64,000 nucleotides of DNA from Streptomyces halobius (GCF_023277745.1 NZ_CP086322.1:6200001-6264000); one strand, 5' to 3'. Shown: positions 53,673-62,693, numbered from the stretch's first letter. The notes: a model not told the origin generated them from the sequence alone. Translations and numbers: made by a program.

Positions 53673-53808
53673 CGCGGGGCGCGGAACGGGCCGCCAACGG
53701 TCACGTCCGCCCTCCCCAACACCCCCGCGACATAGGCGTCTTCCGCTACACCTGCGACATCCATGACATCCCCTAGATCCCCTGAATCTCCTAAATCCCG
53801 TGCATTTC
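53673..53808. repeat. Spacer with degenerate 9-bp repeats
   Basis: Between about 53755 and 53800 the sequence is built of GAT(C/T)CCCT/AATCTCCT-like units (CCCTAGATCCCCTGAATCTC). No gene. Confidence 0.5.
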
Positions 53809-54372
53809 CTACGTCGCGTGATTGTTGACATCCACCATCGGCGGATGACCGTTCCAGGCGCAGATCACGGACGTATGGCCGCTCTTGCCGGTGAAGTCGA
53901 CCCGGAGCCACTTGTCCTGTGTCCAGACCTGCATCTCCCAGTCCGCGTTCGGCGTCGCGCTCACCAGCTCGGCGGAGTCGCGGCGCAGGTCCAGGACGAC
54001 CCGGCCGCCCACCGTGGAGTAGCTCTTGACCTCGCCACCGGAAGCCGATCCCGTCGACGGGGCGGCGGCGGGACCGCCCGTACGTCTGCCGCCGGAGCCG
54101 GACGGCGTGGACGGTTTCTCGCTGGGAGAGGGGCTGCGACCGGCCGTGCCGGACGGCTTGGGGCGGTGCGTGGAGGAGGCGCGCGGTGCGATATCGCCGT
54201 CCGCCTGGCCCCCCGACGAGGGCACCTGCTCGGACAGCGGCAGCGCGCGCGGCGCGTCGTACGCCGTGCCGGCCAGCACGGTGTGCACACCGAACCACGA
54301 CAGCGTGACCGCGGCGCCGGTCGCCAGCGTCCAGGCCGCCACATGAATCAGACCTCGTTGCATTCGGCTCAT
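53809..54372 (-). CDS. Hypothetical single-pass membrane or secreted protein
   Basis: 187-aa protein. An N-terminal hydrophobic segment (HVAAWTLATGAAVTLSWFGV) acts as signal or anchor. A disordered Pro/Ser/Thr/Gly linker follows (PKPSGTAGRSPSPSEKPSTP). A compact C-terminal domain is Trp-rich (GGRVVLDLRRDSAELVSATP, DWEMQVWTQDKWLRVDFTGK, VICAWNGHPPMVDVN). Unrecognised family. Divergent from the two-component genes, so it may be under their control. Confidence 0.72.
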   Translation of the reverse strand: MSRMQRGLIHVAAWTLATGAAVTLSWFGVHTVLAGTAYDAPRALPLSEQVPSSGGQADGDIAPRASSTHRPKPSGTAGRSPSPSEKPSTPSGSGGRRTGGPAAAPSTGSASGGEVKSYSTVGGRVVLDLRRDSAELVSATPNADWEMQVWTQDKWLRVDFTGKSGHTSVICAWNGHPPMVDVNNHAT

Positions 54373-54504
54373 ACTGCACCACTGGCCCGCCCAGTTGCAG
54401 CCCGTCCCAGGCGGCGGACAGACCTCACTGGGCCACCTCCCAGCACCGGCCGGGGATGTCAACCCCGGTAAGGAAAACCGCCCGAATGGCGTACGGTGCC
54501 GCCC

Positions 54505-55197
54505 ATGGCACGTGTGCTCGTCGTCGAGGACGATCAGTTCGTCCGCTCGGCCCTCATCCGGCATCTGACCGAGGCTTCCCACGCGGTACGCAGCGTCGGC
54601 ACCGCTCTGGAGGCGCTGCGCGAGGTGGCGCAGGTCGGCTTCGATGTGGTCATCCTGGACCTCGGCCTGCCCGACCTGGACGGCTCCGAGGCACTGAAGA
54701 TGCTGCGCGGGATCACCGACGTTCCCGTGATCATCGCCACGGCCCGGGACGACGAGGCCGACATCGTACGGCTGCTGAACGACGGCGCCGACGACTACCT
54801 CACCAAGCCGTTCTCCGTCGAACACCTCTCGGCCCGGATGGCGGCCGTGCTGCGCCGCGCCCGCGCCACCGCACCCGGTGCGGAGCCACCCTCCCGACTG
54901 ATCCAGGTCGGCGGCCTGTCCATCGACCCGCTGCGCCGGCAGGCGACTCTTGACGGCGCCGCACTCGACCTCACCCGCAGGGAATTCGACCTGCTGGCCT
55001 TCCTCGCCGAGCGCCCCGGCGTCGTCGTCCCCCGCAAGGAACTGCTCGCCGAGGTCTGGCAGCAGTCCTACGGCGACGACCAGACCATTGACGTCCATCT
55101 CTCCTGGCTCCGCCGCAAACTGGGCGAAACCGCGGCGAAGCCCCGGTATCTGCACACCCTGCGGGGCGTCGGCGTGAAACTGGAGCCACCACAGTGA
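54505..55197 (+). CDS. OmpR-family response regulator
   Basis: 230-aa regulator. The receiver domain (1-120) has acidic pocket VVEDD, phospho-acceptor Asp52 in VVILDLGLPD, Thr/Ala switch IIATARDDE and Lys101 in YLTKPFS. The C-terminal winged helix includes LTRREFDLLAFLAERPGVVV and TIDVHLSWLRRKLGE. ATG 54505 is used; GTG 54496 is possible. The partner histidine kinase begins 145 bases downstream, separated by a palindromic repeat element that breaks the usual tight spacing. Confidence 0.93.
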   Translation: MARVLVVEDDQFVRSALIRHLTEASHAVRSVGTALEALREVAQVGFDVVILDLGLPDLDGSEALKMLRGITDVPVIIATARDDEADIVRLLNDGADDYLTKPFSVEHLSARMAAVLRRARATAPGAEPPSRLIQVGGLSIDPLRRQATLDGAALDLTRREFDLLAFLAERPGVVVPRKELLAEVWQQSYGDDQTIDVHLSWLRRKLGETAAKPRYLHTLRGVGVKLEPPQ

Positions 55198-55199
55198 GC

Positions 55200-55244
55200 T
55201 GGGGGCACGTCCTGGGTGCACCACCCGGACGAAGTCCGGGGGAG
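55200..55244. repeat. Palindromic repeat element (TGGGGGCAC...GGGGGAG family), second copy
   Basis: Begins TGGGGGCACGTCCTGGGT and ends GAAGTCCGGGGGAG, the same ends as the element inside the oxidoreductase gene (17531-17567). Inserted between the response regulator stop and kinase start. Confidence 0.65.
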
Positions 55245-55342
55245 GCGGCTGGAGGAGCGCGCGAGGCCGCCGGGCCGCAGACTACGGAGAAACCCGCACC
55301 TCTGGGCCTCCTCGCGGGCGGAGCAGCGAAAGTTGAGACCCC

Positions 55343-56740
55343 GTGAGATGGGCCCTGGTCAAGGTGGCGCTGGCGGTGACCGCGATGGTGGTGGTCGCGT
55401 TCGCCGTGCCCCTCGGGCTCGTCGTCAAGGAGATGGCCCGCGACCGCGCGTTCTCCAACGCCGAGCGGCAGGCCGCCACCATCGGCCCGGTCCTCGCCAT
55501 CACCACCGACCGCACCCAACTGGAACGGGCGGTGGCCAGCGCCGAGACCGGCCGCGGCGGGCGGATCGGCGTCCATGTCCCCGCGAGCGGCAGGGGCGGC
55601 AGCCCCACCGAGATCGGCACCCGGCGGGCCGCCCCCGAGGACGTCGCGGCCGCCGTCAAGCTCGGCCGGGCCTCCATGTCCCCGGTCCGCGGCGGCTCCT
55701 CGCTGCTCCAGCCCACCGCCGTCGCGTCCGGCATCGCGGTCGTCGAGGTCTTCGTCCCCGACGACGAGCTCACCAACGGCGTCACCACCTCATGGGTGGT
55801 GCTGGCCGTCGTCGGCCTCGCGCTCGTCGTCGGCTCGGTCGCGGTCGCCGACCGGCTCGGCACCCGCATGGTGCGCCCGGCCGAGCGGCTCGCGGGCGCC
55901 GCACACGACCTGGGCAAGGGCAAGCTCGGCGTCCGCGTCCCGGAGGACGGCCCCAAGGAACTGCGCTCCGCGGCCGCGGCCTTCAACGCCATGGCCGACC
56001 AGGTCGTCCAACTGCTCGCCAACGAACGCGAACTGGCCGCCGACCTCTCGCACCGGCTGCGTACCCCGCTGACCGTGCTGCGGCTGAACGCCGCCTCGCT
56101 CGGCGACGGGCCCGCCGCCGACCAGACCCGGTCCGCCGTCGAGCAGCTGGAGCGCGAGGTCGACCAGATCATCCGCACCGCCCGCGGGCAGAAGGCCTAC
56201 ACCCAGCAGGCCGTCGCCGGGGCCGGCTGCGACGCCGCCGAGGTGATCCGCGAGCGGATGGCCTTCTGGTCGGCGCTCGCCGAGGACGAGGGGCGCACCG
56301 TCCGGGTCGCCGGCGCGGACCGCCCCGTCCGTATCCCGGTCGCCCGCCCCGAACTCGCCGCCGCCCTCGACGCGATGCTCGGCAATGTCTTCCGGCACAC
56401 TCCGGAGGGCACCGCCTTCGCGGTGGATGTCCACAACGCCGAAGAGGCGGTGATCGTGCTGGTCTCGGACGCCGGGCCGGGCATCGCCGACCCGGACGCG
56501 GCACTGCGCCGCGGTCACGGGGGCGGCGGGGCCGGCTCCACCGGCCTCGGCCTGGACATCGTGCGGCGCCTCGCCGAATCGACCGGCGGCGATGTACGCA
56601 TCGGCCGCTCCGTACTGGGCGGCACCGAGGTACGCGTCTGGCTCGCCCTCACCGAAGGCCGCCCCCGCCCCGGCATCCGCCGCGGTCACCGCCTACGCCG
56701 CAAACTCCGCACTCGCGGCCGCCGAGCCGCACGAGCGTAG
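55343..56740 (+). CDS. Sensor histidine kinase
   Basis: 465-aa membrane kinase. TM1 is at 5-28 (VKVALAVTAMVVVAFAVPLG), an extracellular sensor at ~30-148, TM2 at ~150-170, then HAMP (RLGTRMVRPAERLAGAAHDL). The dimerisation helix carries His237 in DLSHRLRTPL. The ATPase domain has an N-box NVFRHTPEG, G1 SDAGPGIAD and G2 STGLGLDIVRRL. A basic Arg-rich tail ends the protein. GTG 55343 is chosen from the MRWALVKV start. Pairs with the preceding OmpR-type regulator; the stimulus is unknown. Confidence 0.92.
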   Translation: MRWALVKVALAVTAMVVVAFAVPLGLVVKEMARDRAFSNAERQAATIGPVLAITTDRTQLERAVASAETGRGGRIGVHVPASGRGGSPTEIGTRRAAPEDVAAAVKLGRASMSPVRGGSSLLQPTAVASGIAVVEVFVPDDELTNGVTTSWVVLAVVGLALVVGSVAVADRLGTRMVRPAERLAGAAHDLGKGKLGVRVPEDGPKELRSAAAAFNAMADQVVQLLANERELAADLSHRLRTPLTVLRLNAASLGDGPAADQTRSAVEQLEREVDQIIRTARGQKAYTQQAVAGAGCDAAEVIRERMAFWSALAEDEGRTVRVAGADRPVRIPVARPELAAALDAMLGNVFRHTPEGTAFAVDVHNAEEAVIVLVSDAGPGIADPDAALRRGHGGGGAGSTGLGLDIVRRLAESTGGDVRIGRSVLGGTEVRVWLALTEGRPRPGIRRGHRLRRKLRTRGRRAARA

Positions 56741-57146
56741 CCCCGTTCCCGGCGGGAGTTCCCCGTCCCGGCGGGACTTCCTCCGTCCCGGCGGATTTCC
56801 CCCGCCCCGCGGGACTTTCCTCCGCTCCGTCCCCGCGGGAATCCCCCCGCTCCAGCGGCACTTCCCCTACCCCGCCGGAATACCGCCCCACCCCACCGCG
56901 TTGTGGCCTGCAAGGGGCACACCCAACCCTTAAGGGTTTTGGTCGCACGCCCCCTAGGGGACAACCCTGACCCCCGTCAGGGACCCCGCCAGGCCCCTGA
57001 CCACCCCTCTTAACCGCCCCCTTCCCCACCCTTAAGGCGGCCATAATTCCGCCAACTGCCTTACCGAACCGGCCTTTTGTCCTTTTCGGAGTCGCTAGCG
57101 TGCGGGACACGTCCCAGCCCCCCACGTGACGACAGGCAGGTACCAG
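56741..57146. other. Intergenic region with repeated CCGGCGGGA units upstream of the chitinase
   Basis: No gene. From 56752 to 56880 there are six or seven degenerate copies of CCCGGCGGGAYTTCC-type units, each with a small CCCGGCGGG palindrome. These lead into repeat copy B (56872-56924). The chitinase promoter should lie at about 57040-57110; no DasR/dre-like ACTGGTCTAGACCAGT was seen. Confidence 0.6.
56872..56924. repeat. Intergenic repeat, copy B
   Basis: Aligns without gaps to 18331-18383 with seven differences in 53 bases, including CGCGTTGTGGCCTGCAAGGG. Both copies are flanked by CCGGCGGAATTCC-like repeats on one side and CCCCTA...CAGGACCC-like sequence on the other. Confidence 0.85.
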
Positions 57147-58193
57147 ATGACTTCCGCACACCGTCGGCGCATCAACCGTACGGCCAGGCTCACCGTGACG
57201 GCGGTGGCCGTCGCGGTCGCGGCCGGCGGCGCGTTCGCCATCGCCGGCTCGGCCATGGCCACCAAGGCGCCACAGCGGGAGACCGCCCCCACGAAGGCGG
57301 CCGCCGGCTTCGCCCCGTATGTCGACACCTCGCTCACTCCCGCCTACGACCTGGCCGATACCGCCGCCAAGACCGGCGTGAAGAACTTCAACCTCGCGTT
57401 CGTCACCTCCGGCGGCGGTTGCACGCCCAAGTGGGGCGGCTCCGTCGAGCTGGGCGACGACCCGGTGGCCCGGCAGATACCCGCGCTGCGCAAGGCCGGC
57501 GGCGACGTACGGGTCTCCTTCGGCGGCGCCAACGGCTCCGAACTCGGCCTGGCCTGCGGCTCCGCCGGCGAACTGGCCGCCGCCTACGGCAAGGTCGTCG
57601 ACCAATTCGAGCTCACCAAGGTCGACTTCGACATCGAGGGCGGCGCGCTCCCCAACACCGAGGCCAACACCCGCCGCGCCCAGGCCATCGTCCAGCTCCA
57701 GAAGAAGCACCCGGACCTGGACGTCTCCTTCACCCTCCCCGTCATGCCGGAAGGGCTGACCCAGGACGGTGTGAACCTGGTCGCCGACGCCAAGAAGAAC
57801 GGCGTCGAGATCTCCGCCGTCAACATCATGGCGATGGACTACGGCCCCTCCTACAACGGTGACATGGGCACCTACGCCACCCAGGCCGCCACCGCCACCC
57901 AGGGCCAACTCAAGAAGGCCCTCGGGCTGAGCGACGCGGACGCCTGGAAGACCGTCGCCGTGACGCCCATGATCGGCGTCAACGACGTCCAGAACGAGGT
58001 CTTCAAGGTCGAGGACGCCACCCAGCTGGTGAAGTTCGCCCAGGACAAGCACCTGGGCTGGCTGTCGATGTGGTCCTCGACCCGCGACAAGGCCTGCGCG
58101 GACGACGGCTCCAACTCCGCGCAGCCCACCTGCAGTTCGATCGAGCAGCGGCCGCTGGACTTCACCAAGGCGTTCGCCGCGTACACCGGCTGA
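57147..58193 (+). CDS. Secreted GH18 chitinase
   Basis: 348-aa exported family-18 glycoside hydrolase. The signal segment (RLTVTAVAVAVAAGGAFAIA) ends near residue 40. The barrel motif is KVDFDIEGG, with catalytic Glu as the last acid of DxDxE, preceded by VRVSFGGANGSELGLACGS. Further on are IMAMDYGPSYNG and LSMWSSTRDKACADDG. No separate chitin-binding domain is present. Likely hydrolyses chitin oligomers or cell-wall glycans. ATG 57147 is used; GTG 57126 in frame is possible. Followed by repeats, then a convergent AraC gene. Confidence 0.9.
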   Translation: MTSAHRRRINRTARLTVTAVAVAVAAGGAFAIAGSAMATKAPQRETAPTKAAAGFAPYVDTSLTPAYDLADTAAKTGVKNFNLAFVTSGGGCTPKWGGSVELGDDPVARQIPALRKAGGDVRVSFGGANGSELGLACGSAGELAAAYGKVVDQFELTKVDFDIEGGALPNTEANTRRAQAIVQLQKKHPDLDVSFTLPVMPEGLTQDGVNLVADAKKNGVEISAVNIMAMDYGPSYNGDMGTYATQAATATQGQLKKALGLSDADAWKTVAVTPMIGVNDVQNEVFKVEDATQLVKFAQDKHLGWLSMWSSTRDKACADDGSNSAQPTCSSIEQRPLDFTKAFAAYTG

Positions 58194-58280
58194 CCTGACC
58201 GGCGGTCCGGTCCCGTCCCCCCACCCGGACCGCCCCCGATGCGGGGCGCAGCGGCTTTCACCCCCACCCGCTGCGCCCCG

Positions 58281-58444
58281 CCCTACGTATCCGGACCTTC
58301 TCCGGCGACCGTCCCGCGCTGCCTTGTGTGTCCGGACCTCCCTCGGCGACCGCCCCGCCTTACGTATCCGGACCTCCCTCGGCGGCCGCCCCGCCCCGCC
58401 CCGCCTTACGTATCCGGACCTCCCTCGGCGGCCGCCCCGCCCCG
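58281..58444. repeat. Four tandem copies of the AraC-gene 3' end
   Basis: Units at 58281, 58322, 58358 and 58404 (36-46 bp each) share TACGTATCCGGACCTCCCTC or a close variant plus GGCGRCCGCCCCG. The last unit is the actual 3' end and stop of the AraC-family gene, so the others are duplicated tails lying downstream of its stop. Confidence 0.85.
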
Positions 58445-59353
58445 TACGGCCGCGCGGAACGCGATCGGGGTGGTCCCCGCCCGCCGCTGGAAGAACTTGC
58501 TGAAATTGGTGGCGTCGGCGAAGCCCAGCCGGTCCGCGATCCGGGCCGCCGACTGGTCGCCGTGCGCCAGCAGCCGCTTGGCCTCCAGCACCACCCGGCG
58601 GTCGATGAACTCCTTCGCCCCGATCCCGGCGGCGGCCTCGGTGGCCCGGGAGAGGGTGCGGGGCGCATAGCCCAGCGACCGGGCGTAGTCCGCGACCTGC
58701 CGGCTATGGGTGAACTCCCGCTCCACCGCGTCCCGGAACCGCAGATAGGTCTCTCCGGCCTCGCAGGTGCCCTCCCTCTCGCCCCCACCGTCCGCCGCCC
58801 CGGTCTGATGCGCGGCCCGCAGCACCAGTACGGCCAGCAGATGCCGCAGTACCGCACGGTGCACCTCCAGCGGCAGCCCGCCCAGCGCGTCGAACTCGCG
58901 GTGCAGCTGCCGCAGCGCGTCGTCCACCGCCCGCGCCGCCGCCCCTTCGGGGTGCCGTACGGCCGGCCCGTACCAGTCCTCGACACGGGCGGCGGCCGCG
59001 GTGGCCGGGTCCAGGAAGCCGGACTCGAAGAGCACCAGCCGCCCCTCGGCCCCGGTCAGGTCGCCGAAGTGCTGGACCTGGCCGGGCCGTGACCACAACA
59101 GGTCGCCCGGGGTGAGGACGTGTTCCCGGAAATCGACGCTGTGCACCAGCCGGCCATGGTCCAGCCGCAGCAGATGGTGAAAGCCGGGCCGGTGCGGTGT
59201 GGACAGCCGACAGGCGGCCGCCCGGTCGCGCAGTTCGGCCAGCGTCATCACCTCCACCCCCGCGGGCCGCCCGGCGGGCGCGGAGAACGCCACCTCCCGG
59301 ATCTCCGGGACCGGCTCGCTGCCAGGGCTCGCGTCCTGTCGCGTTTTCACCAT
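58406..59353 (-). CDS. AraC-family transcriptional regulator
   Basis: 315-aa regulator. The N-terminal cupin-like sensing part (~30-120: GFHHLLRLDHGRLVHSVDFR, LTPGDLLWSRPGQVQHFGDL) precedes a C-terminal double HTH (QVADYARSLGYAPRTLSRAT, ... AARIADRLGFADATNFSKFF, then QRRAGTTPIAFR). Effector unknown. Divergent from the NAD(P)-binding reductase gene, with three 14-bp repeats between them, so the reductase is its probable target. Its C-terminal GGAAAEGGPDT is encoded by one unit of a tandem repeat. Confidence 0.9.
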   Translation of the reverse strand: MVKTRQDASPGSEPVPEIREVAFSAPAGRPAGVEVMTLAELRDRAAACRLSTPHRPGFHHLLRLDHGRLVHSVDFREHVLTPGDLLWSRPGQVQHFGDLTGAEGRLVLFESGFLDPATAAAARVEDWYGPAVRHPEGAAARAVDDALRQLHREFDALGGLPLEVHRAVLRHLLAVLVLRAAHQTGAADGGGEREGTCEAGETYLRFRDAVEREFTHSRQVADYARSLGYAPRTLSRATEAAAGIGAKEFIDRRVVLEAKRLLAHGDQSAARIADRLGFADATNFSKFFQRRAGTTPIAFRAAVRGGAAAEGGPDT

Positions 59354-59468
59354 GACCCGTCCCCTCGCTACCCCGAAATTCCCCGCTCATGCCCCTAGCG
59401 TAGAAGACGTCAGCGCGACTGCTGACGGAAAGCGGAAGTCCTGAAGACGTCAAGATCCTCAGGGGCAC

Positions 59469-59510
59469 AGTCGCAGAAGTCCAGTCGCAGAAGTCCAGTC
59501 GCAGAAGTCC
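59469..59510. promoter_or_regulatory. Three perfect 14-bp direct repeats in the AraC/reductase intergenic region
   Basis: AGTCGCAGAAGTCC occurs three times head to tail (59469, 59483, 59497), ending 33 bases before the reductase start. A partial copy, GGAAGTCC, lies near 59433. Direct repeats next to a divergent AraC gene are typical operator geometry, though the 14-bp period is longer than one helical turn. Confidence 0.7.
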
Positions 59511-59543
59511 TCACGGACACAGAGACCAACCGGGAGACCCACC

Positions 59544-60194
59544 ATGTCCACCATCGCTCTTTTCGGGGCCAACGGCACCATCGGCAGCCGCATCCTCAAC
59601 GAGGCCCTGCAGCGCGGCCACCAGGTCACCGCGGTCGTCCGCGACCCCGCCAAGATCACCACCAGCCATCCGAACCTGACCGTGACCACCGGTGACGTGC
59701 TCGACCCGGCCTCGGTCGCGGCGGTGGCCAAGGGTCAGGACGTGCTGGTGAGCGCGGTCGGCGGCGGCGACGGACCGGGGCACATCGCCACCATCAAGCC
59801 CGCCGCCGAGTCCCTCGTCGCCGGTCTGCGCACCCTCGGCGACGCGGCCCCGCGCCTGATCACCGTCGGCGGCGCAGGCTCACTGCGCACCCCCGACGGC
59901 ACGCAGGTCTGGGACGCGGACGGCCTCCCCGAGTTCCTGCTGCAGATCATGCACGCGCACGGCGACGCCCTGGACTTCTACCGCACCGTCTCCGACGTCC
60001 GCTGGACCAACCTCAGCCCGGCCGCCACCATCGCGCCCGGCGAGCGCACCGGCACCTACCGCACCGGCCTCGACGACCTGGTCACCGCGGCCGACGGCAG
60101 CAGCCGGATCTCCGCCGAGGACTACGCGGTGGCTCTTGTCGACGAGATCGAGCGGCCCGCCCACATCGGCGAGCGCTTCACCGTCGGCTACTGA
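59544..60194 (+). CDS. NAD(P)-binding Rossmann (NmrA/SDR-like) reductase
   Basis: 216-aa atypical short-chain dehydrogenase. The nucleotide loop is IALFGANGTIGSRILNEAL (GxxGxxG), with VVRDPAKI deciding NADP(H) preference, then GDVLDPASVAAVAKGQDVLV, RLITVGGAGSL and WTNLSPAATIAPGERTG. No catalytic YxxxK is seen, as in NmrA/HSCARG- or BLVR-like proteins that sense or reduce quinones. GGGAGACC precedes the ATG. It probably belongs to the AraC regulator's regulon. Confidence 0.9.
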   Translation: MSTIALFGANGTIGSRILNEALQRGHQVTAVVRDPAKITTSHPNLTVTTGDVLDPASVAAVAKGQDVLVSAVGGGDGPGHIATIKPAAESLVAGLRTLGDAAPRLITVGGAGSLRTPDGTQVWDADGLPEFLLQIMHAHGDALDFYRTVSDVRWTNLSPAATIAPGERTGTYRTGLDDLVTAADGSSRISAEDYAVALVDEIERPAHIGERFTVGY

Positions 60195-60466
60195 CGGCGG
60201 CGGATGAAAAGGCAGCCGCCGGACAGGGCGAGCGCGCCGGCCATCATCACGGCGCCGACGAGGGTCGCCGGACCGGGCGGGTCCTCGCGATAGGCGGTGC
60301 TCTCGTATGTGACGGCCACCCTCGGATGCGGTGGTTGCCACCGTTGCGGCTGATACGGGGGCGGCGTGTCGCGCCACACCAGCGTCGTCCCGACGGCCGC
60401 CAGCACCAGCGCCGCGAGCACAACAACCAGCCTGGCGCGCCAAGGACGGCGTAATCGCATCATCAT
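60188..60466 (-). CDS. Small two-TM membrane protein
   Basis: 92-aa protein: basic start (MMMRLRRPWRAR), TM1 LVVVLAALVLAAVGTTLVW, an external Pro/Tyr-rich loop (PPPYQPQRWQPPHPRVAV) and TM2 ATLVGAVMMAGALALSGGCL, ending IRRRQ. No family recognised. Its 3' end overlaps the reductase gene by seven bases. Confidence 0.65.
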   Translation of the reverse strand: MMMRLRRPWRARLVVVLAALVLAAVGTTLVWRDTPPPYQPQRWQPPHPRVAVTYESTAYREDPPGPATLVGAVMMAGALALSGGCLFIRRRQ

Positions 60467-60555
60467 GCGCCGACCCTATGCCGGGTCTACGAGAACCCTC
60501 TGCCCGGCGTACGAGGCGCACGGGCACAGGAAAAGGGCACACAAGGCAGAAAGAA

Positions 60556-60587
60556 CGGCCCCGGACCGCTTTCACGGTCCGGGGCCG
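60556..60587 (-). terminator. Terminator after tRNA-His
   Basis: CGGCCCCGGACCG pairs with CGGTCCGGGGCCG over 13 bp around CTTTCA, about ten bases beyond the tRNA 3' end. Confidence 0.85.
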
Positions 60588-60596
60588 ATCCCTTGG

Positions 60597-60670
60597 GGTG
60601 AGTAACGGGACTCGAACCCGCGACATCCTGGACCACAACCAGGTGCTCTACCAGCTGAGCTATACCCACC
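60597..60670 (-). tRNA. tRNA-His (anticodon GUG)
   Basis: Reverse-strand cloverleaf. The acceptor GTGGGTA pairs with TACTCAC (one G-U) and an extra 5' G faces a C discriminator, the histidine identity pair. The D-arm is GCTCAGCTGGTAGAGC, the anticodon loop TTGTGGT and the T-arm GGGTTCGAGTCCC. Confidence 0.95.
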
Positions 60671-60774
60671 ACGACCGGGGCTTTTGTGGTGTCTTCCGCA
60701 CCGGCCGAGAAAAAGTGTACAGGGTCCGGAGGGGTGCTCGCTCCCAGGTTTTGCGGGCCCGGGAGCGAGCTGCG

Positions 60775-61395
60775 TCACTGCGGTGCGGACTGCGCTTCGT
60801 CAGGGAGAACGTACTTCGCCGCGATGGCCTTCGCGGTGTCCGAGTCGGGTCCGGGCTGCGGCACGAAGACCGCCTCCCGGTAGTAGCGCAATTCCGCGAT
60901 GGATTCACGGATATCGGCCAGCGCCCGGTGGTTGCCGTTCTTGTCCGGACTGTTGAAGTAGGCCCGCGGGAACCAGCGCCGGGCGAGTTCCTTCACGGAC
61001 GAGACATCGACGATCCGGTAGTGAAGATAGCTCTCCAGCATCGGCATGTCGCGCAGCAGGAAGCCGCGGTCCGTGCCGACGGAATTGCCGCACAGCGGTG
61101 CCCTGCCCGGCTCCGGCACATGCCGCCTGATGTACGCGAGCACCTGCGCCTCGGCGTCCTCCAGCGTCGTACCGTTGTCCAGCTCGTCGAGCAGGCCGGA
61201 AGCGGTGTGCATCTGGCGCACCACCTCCGGCATGGTGGTCAGTGCGTCGGCCGGGGGGCGGATCACCACATCCACCCCGTCGCCCAGCACATTCAGCTCG
61301 GAGTCGGTGACCAGCGCGGCCACCTCGATGAGTGCGTCATTCGCCAGCGAGAGTCCGGTCATCTCGCAGTCGATCCACACCATGCGATCGTTCAT
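60775..61395 (-). CDS. orn: Oligoribonuclease
   Basis: 206-aa DEDDh 3'-5' exoribonuclease that degrades 2-5-mer RNAs and pGpG, the end product of c-di-GMP breakdown. Catalytic acids are in [10 protein letters not shown] (Asp9, Glu11), the third in [14 protein letters not shown] and the last pair in [15 protein letters not shown] 61395 follows GGTGAG; an ATG at 61404 is possible. It lies five bases downstream of adpA on the same strand, the conserved streptomycete order, and may be co-transcribed with it. Confidence 0.96.
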   Translation of the reverse strand: MNDRMVWIDCEMTGLSLANDALIEVAALVTDSELNVLGDGVDVVIRPPADALTTMPEVVRQMHTASGLLDELDNGTTLEDAEAQVLAYIRRHVPEPGRAPLCGNSVGTDRGFLLRDMPMLESYLHYRIVDVSSVKELARRWFPRAYFNSPDKNGNHRALADIRESIAELRYYREAVFVPQPGPDSDTAKAIAAKYVLPDEAQSAPQ

Positions 61396-61400
61396 ACGTC

Positions 61401-62693
61401 TCACCCTACGGGGCGCTCACGCTGACCGGGGAGCACGGGCCGTCCCGCACCACGGCCGACCGGGGCTTCCGGCAGCCGCGCGGCGAAGGCGTCCGCATGT
61501 GGTTTGCCCGCTTCGCCCGGATCGGCGGCCGCCAGGGCGGTCGCCGGACCATGGCCCACCACGGTCGCGGAGAACCGGTCCGGTCCGCCGGCGACCGGTG
61601 CCGGCCGGTCCCCGCGCTCCGGCCGCTCGGCCCGCTCCGGCCGCAGCGCCGGCTCGGGTGCACCGCCCTGCGGCCGGCGCGCGCGGTACGCCGCGCGGTA
61701 GGCCGCCGGCGAGGCGCCCAGCTGCCGCCGGAAGTGCCCCCGCAGCGCGACCGGCGAGCGGAATCCGCAGCGCCCCGCGACCTCGTCCACCGAATAGTCG
61801 GAAGTCTCCAGCAGCCGCTGGGCCTGCAGCACCCGCTGGGTGATCAGCCACTGCAGGGGAGCGCTCCCGGTCAGGGAACGGAACCGCCGGTCGAAGGTGC
61901 GACGGCTCATATAGGCGCGCGCCGCCAGCGTCTCCACGTCGAACTGCTCGTGGAGGTGCTCCAGCGCCCAGGCGACGACCTCGGCGAGCGGGTCGGCGCC
62001 GATCTCCTCTGGTAAAGACCTGTCCAGGTAGCGCTGGTGCCCCAGCTCGGAGGCGGTACGGCGCGGTGGTACGACCAGCCGGCGGGCCAGCGCGTTCGCG
62101 GCGTCGGCGCCGTGGTCGGTCCGCACGATGTGCAGACACAGATCGATACCGGCCGCGGTCCCCGCGGAGGTGAGCACATCGCCGTCGTCGACGAAGAGCT
62201 CGCGGGGGTCGACATGGACGGACGGATAACGCTTGGCGAGCGTCGGCGCGTACATCCAGTGGGTCGTGGCCGGCCGGCCGTCGAGCAGTCCGGCCGCGGC
62301 GAGGACGAACGCCCCCGTGCACAGCCCGACGATTCTGGCCCCTTCTTCATGCGCGCGGCGCAGCGCGTCGAGCGCGGCGGGCGGCGGGGCCTGGGTGATG
62401 GATCGCCAGGCCGGTACGACGACCGTCCCGGCGCGGGCGATCGCCTCCAGCCCGTAGGGGGCCGAAAGTTCGAGCCCCCCGGTCGTGCGCAAAGGCGCAT
62501 CTTCGCCAGCGCAAACAAGTAGCCGGTACCTCGGAACGCCGGCGTCCTGTCGGTCGATGCCGAAGACCGAGAGCGGAATGGAGCTCTCGAAAATGGGGCC
62601 GCCACTGAAGAGGAGCACCGCGACTATTTCGCGGCGTCGTCGGGCGGCGAGCTTGCGTGCGGCATCTGGTACGGCAGCGGAGTCCTGGCTCAT
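61401..62693 (-). CDS. adpA: AdpA, central developmental regulator (AraC family), with TTA codon
   Basis: 430-aa global regulator of morphological differentiation and antibiotic production. The N-terminal ThiJ/PfpI-like dimerisation domain (~20-190) reads [51 protein letters not shown] and [20 protein letters not shown]. The AraC HTH pair (~235-330) reads [20 protein letters not shown] and [20 protein letters not shown]. Leu227 in RSLPEEIG is encoded by TTA (62013-62015), so translation depends on the bldA tRNA. A Pro/Arg/Glu-rich tail of about 85 residues follows the HTH. ATG 62693 gives the conserved MSQDSAAV start. Confidence 0.97.
   Translation of the reverse strand: MSQDSAAVPDAARKLAARRRREIVAVLLFSGGPIFESSIPLSVFGIDRQDAGVPRYRLLVCAGEDAPLRTTGGLELSAPYGLEAIARAGTVVVPAWRSITQAPPPAALDALRRAHEEGARIVGLCTGAFVLAAAGLLDGRPATTHWMYAPTLAKRYPSVHVDPRELFVDDGDVLTSAGTAAGIDLCLHIVRTDHGADAANALARRLVVPPRRTASELGHQRYLDRSLPEEIGADPLAEVVAWALEHLHEQFDVETLAARAYMSRRTFDRRFRSLTGSAPLQWLITQRVLQAQRLLETSDYSVDEVAGRCGFRSPVALRGHFRRQLGASPAAYRAAYRARRPQGGAPEPALRPERAERPERGDRPAPVAGGPDRFSATVVGHGPATALAAADPGEAGKPHADAFAARLPEAPVGRGAGRPVLPGQRERPVG

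Noticed and set aside
56741..57146. DasR operator upstream of the chitinase
   Set aside because: No ACTGGTCTAGACCAGT-like palindrome was found in the spacer.
60331..61425. 364-aa forward open frame across tRNA-His and orn
   Set aside because: It runs antisense through the tRNA and through the oligoribonuclease catalytic motifs.
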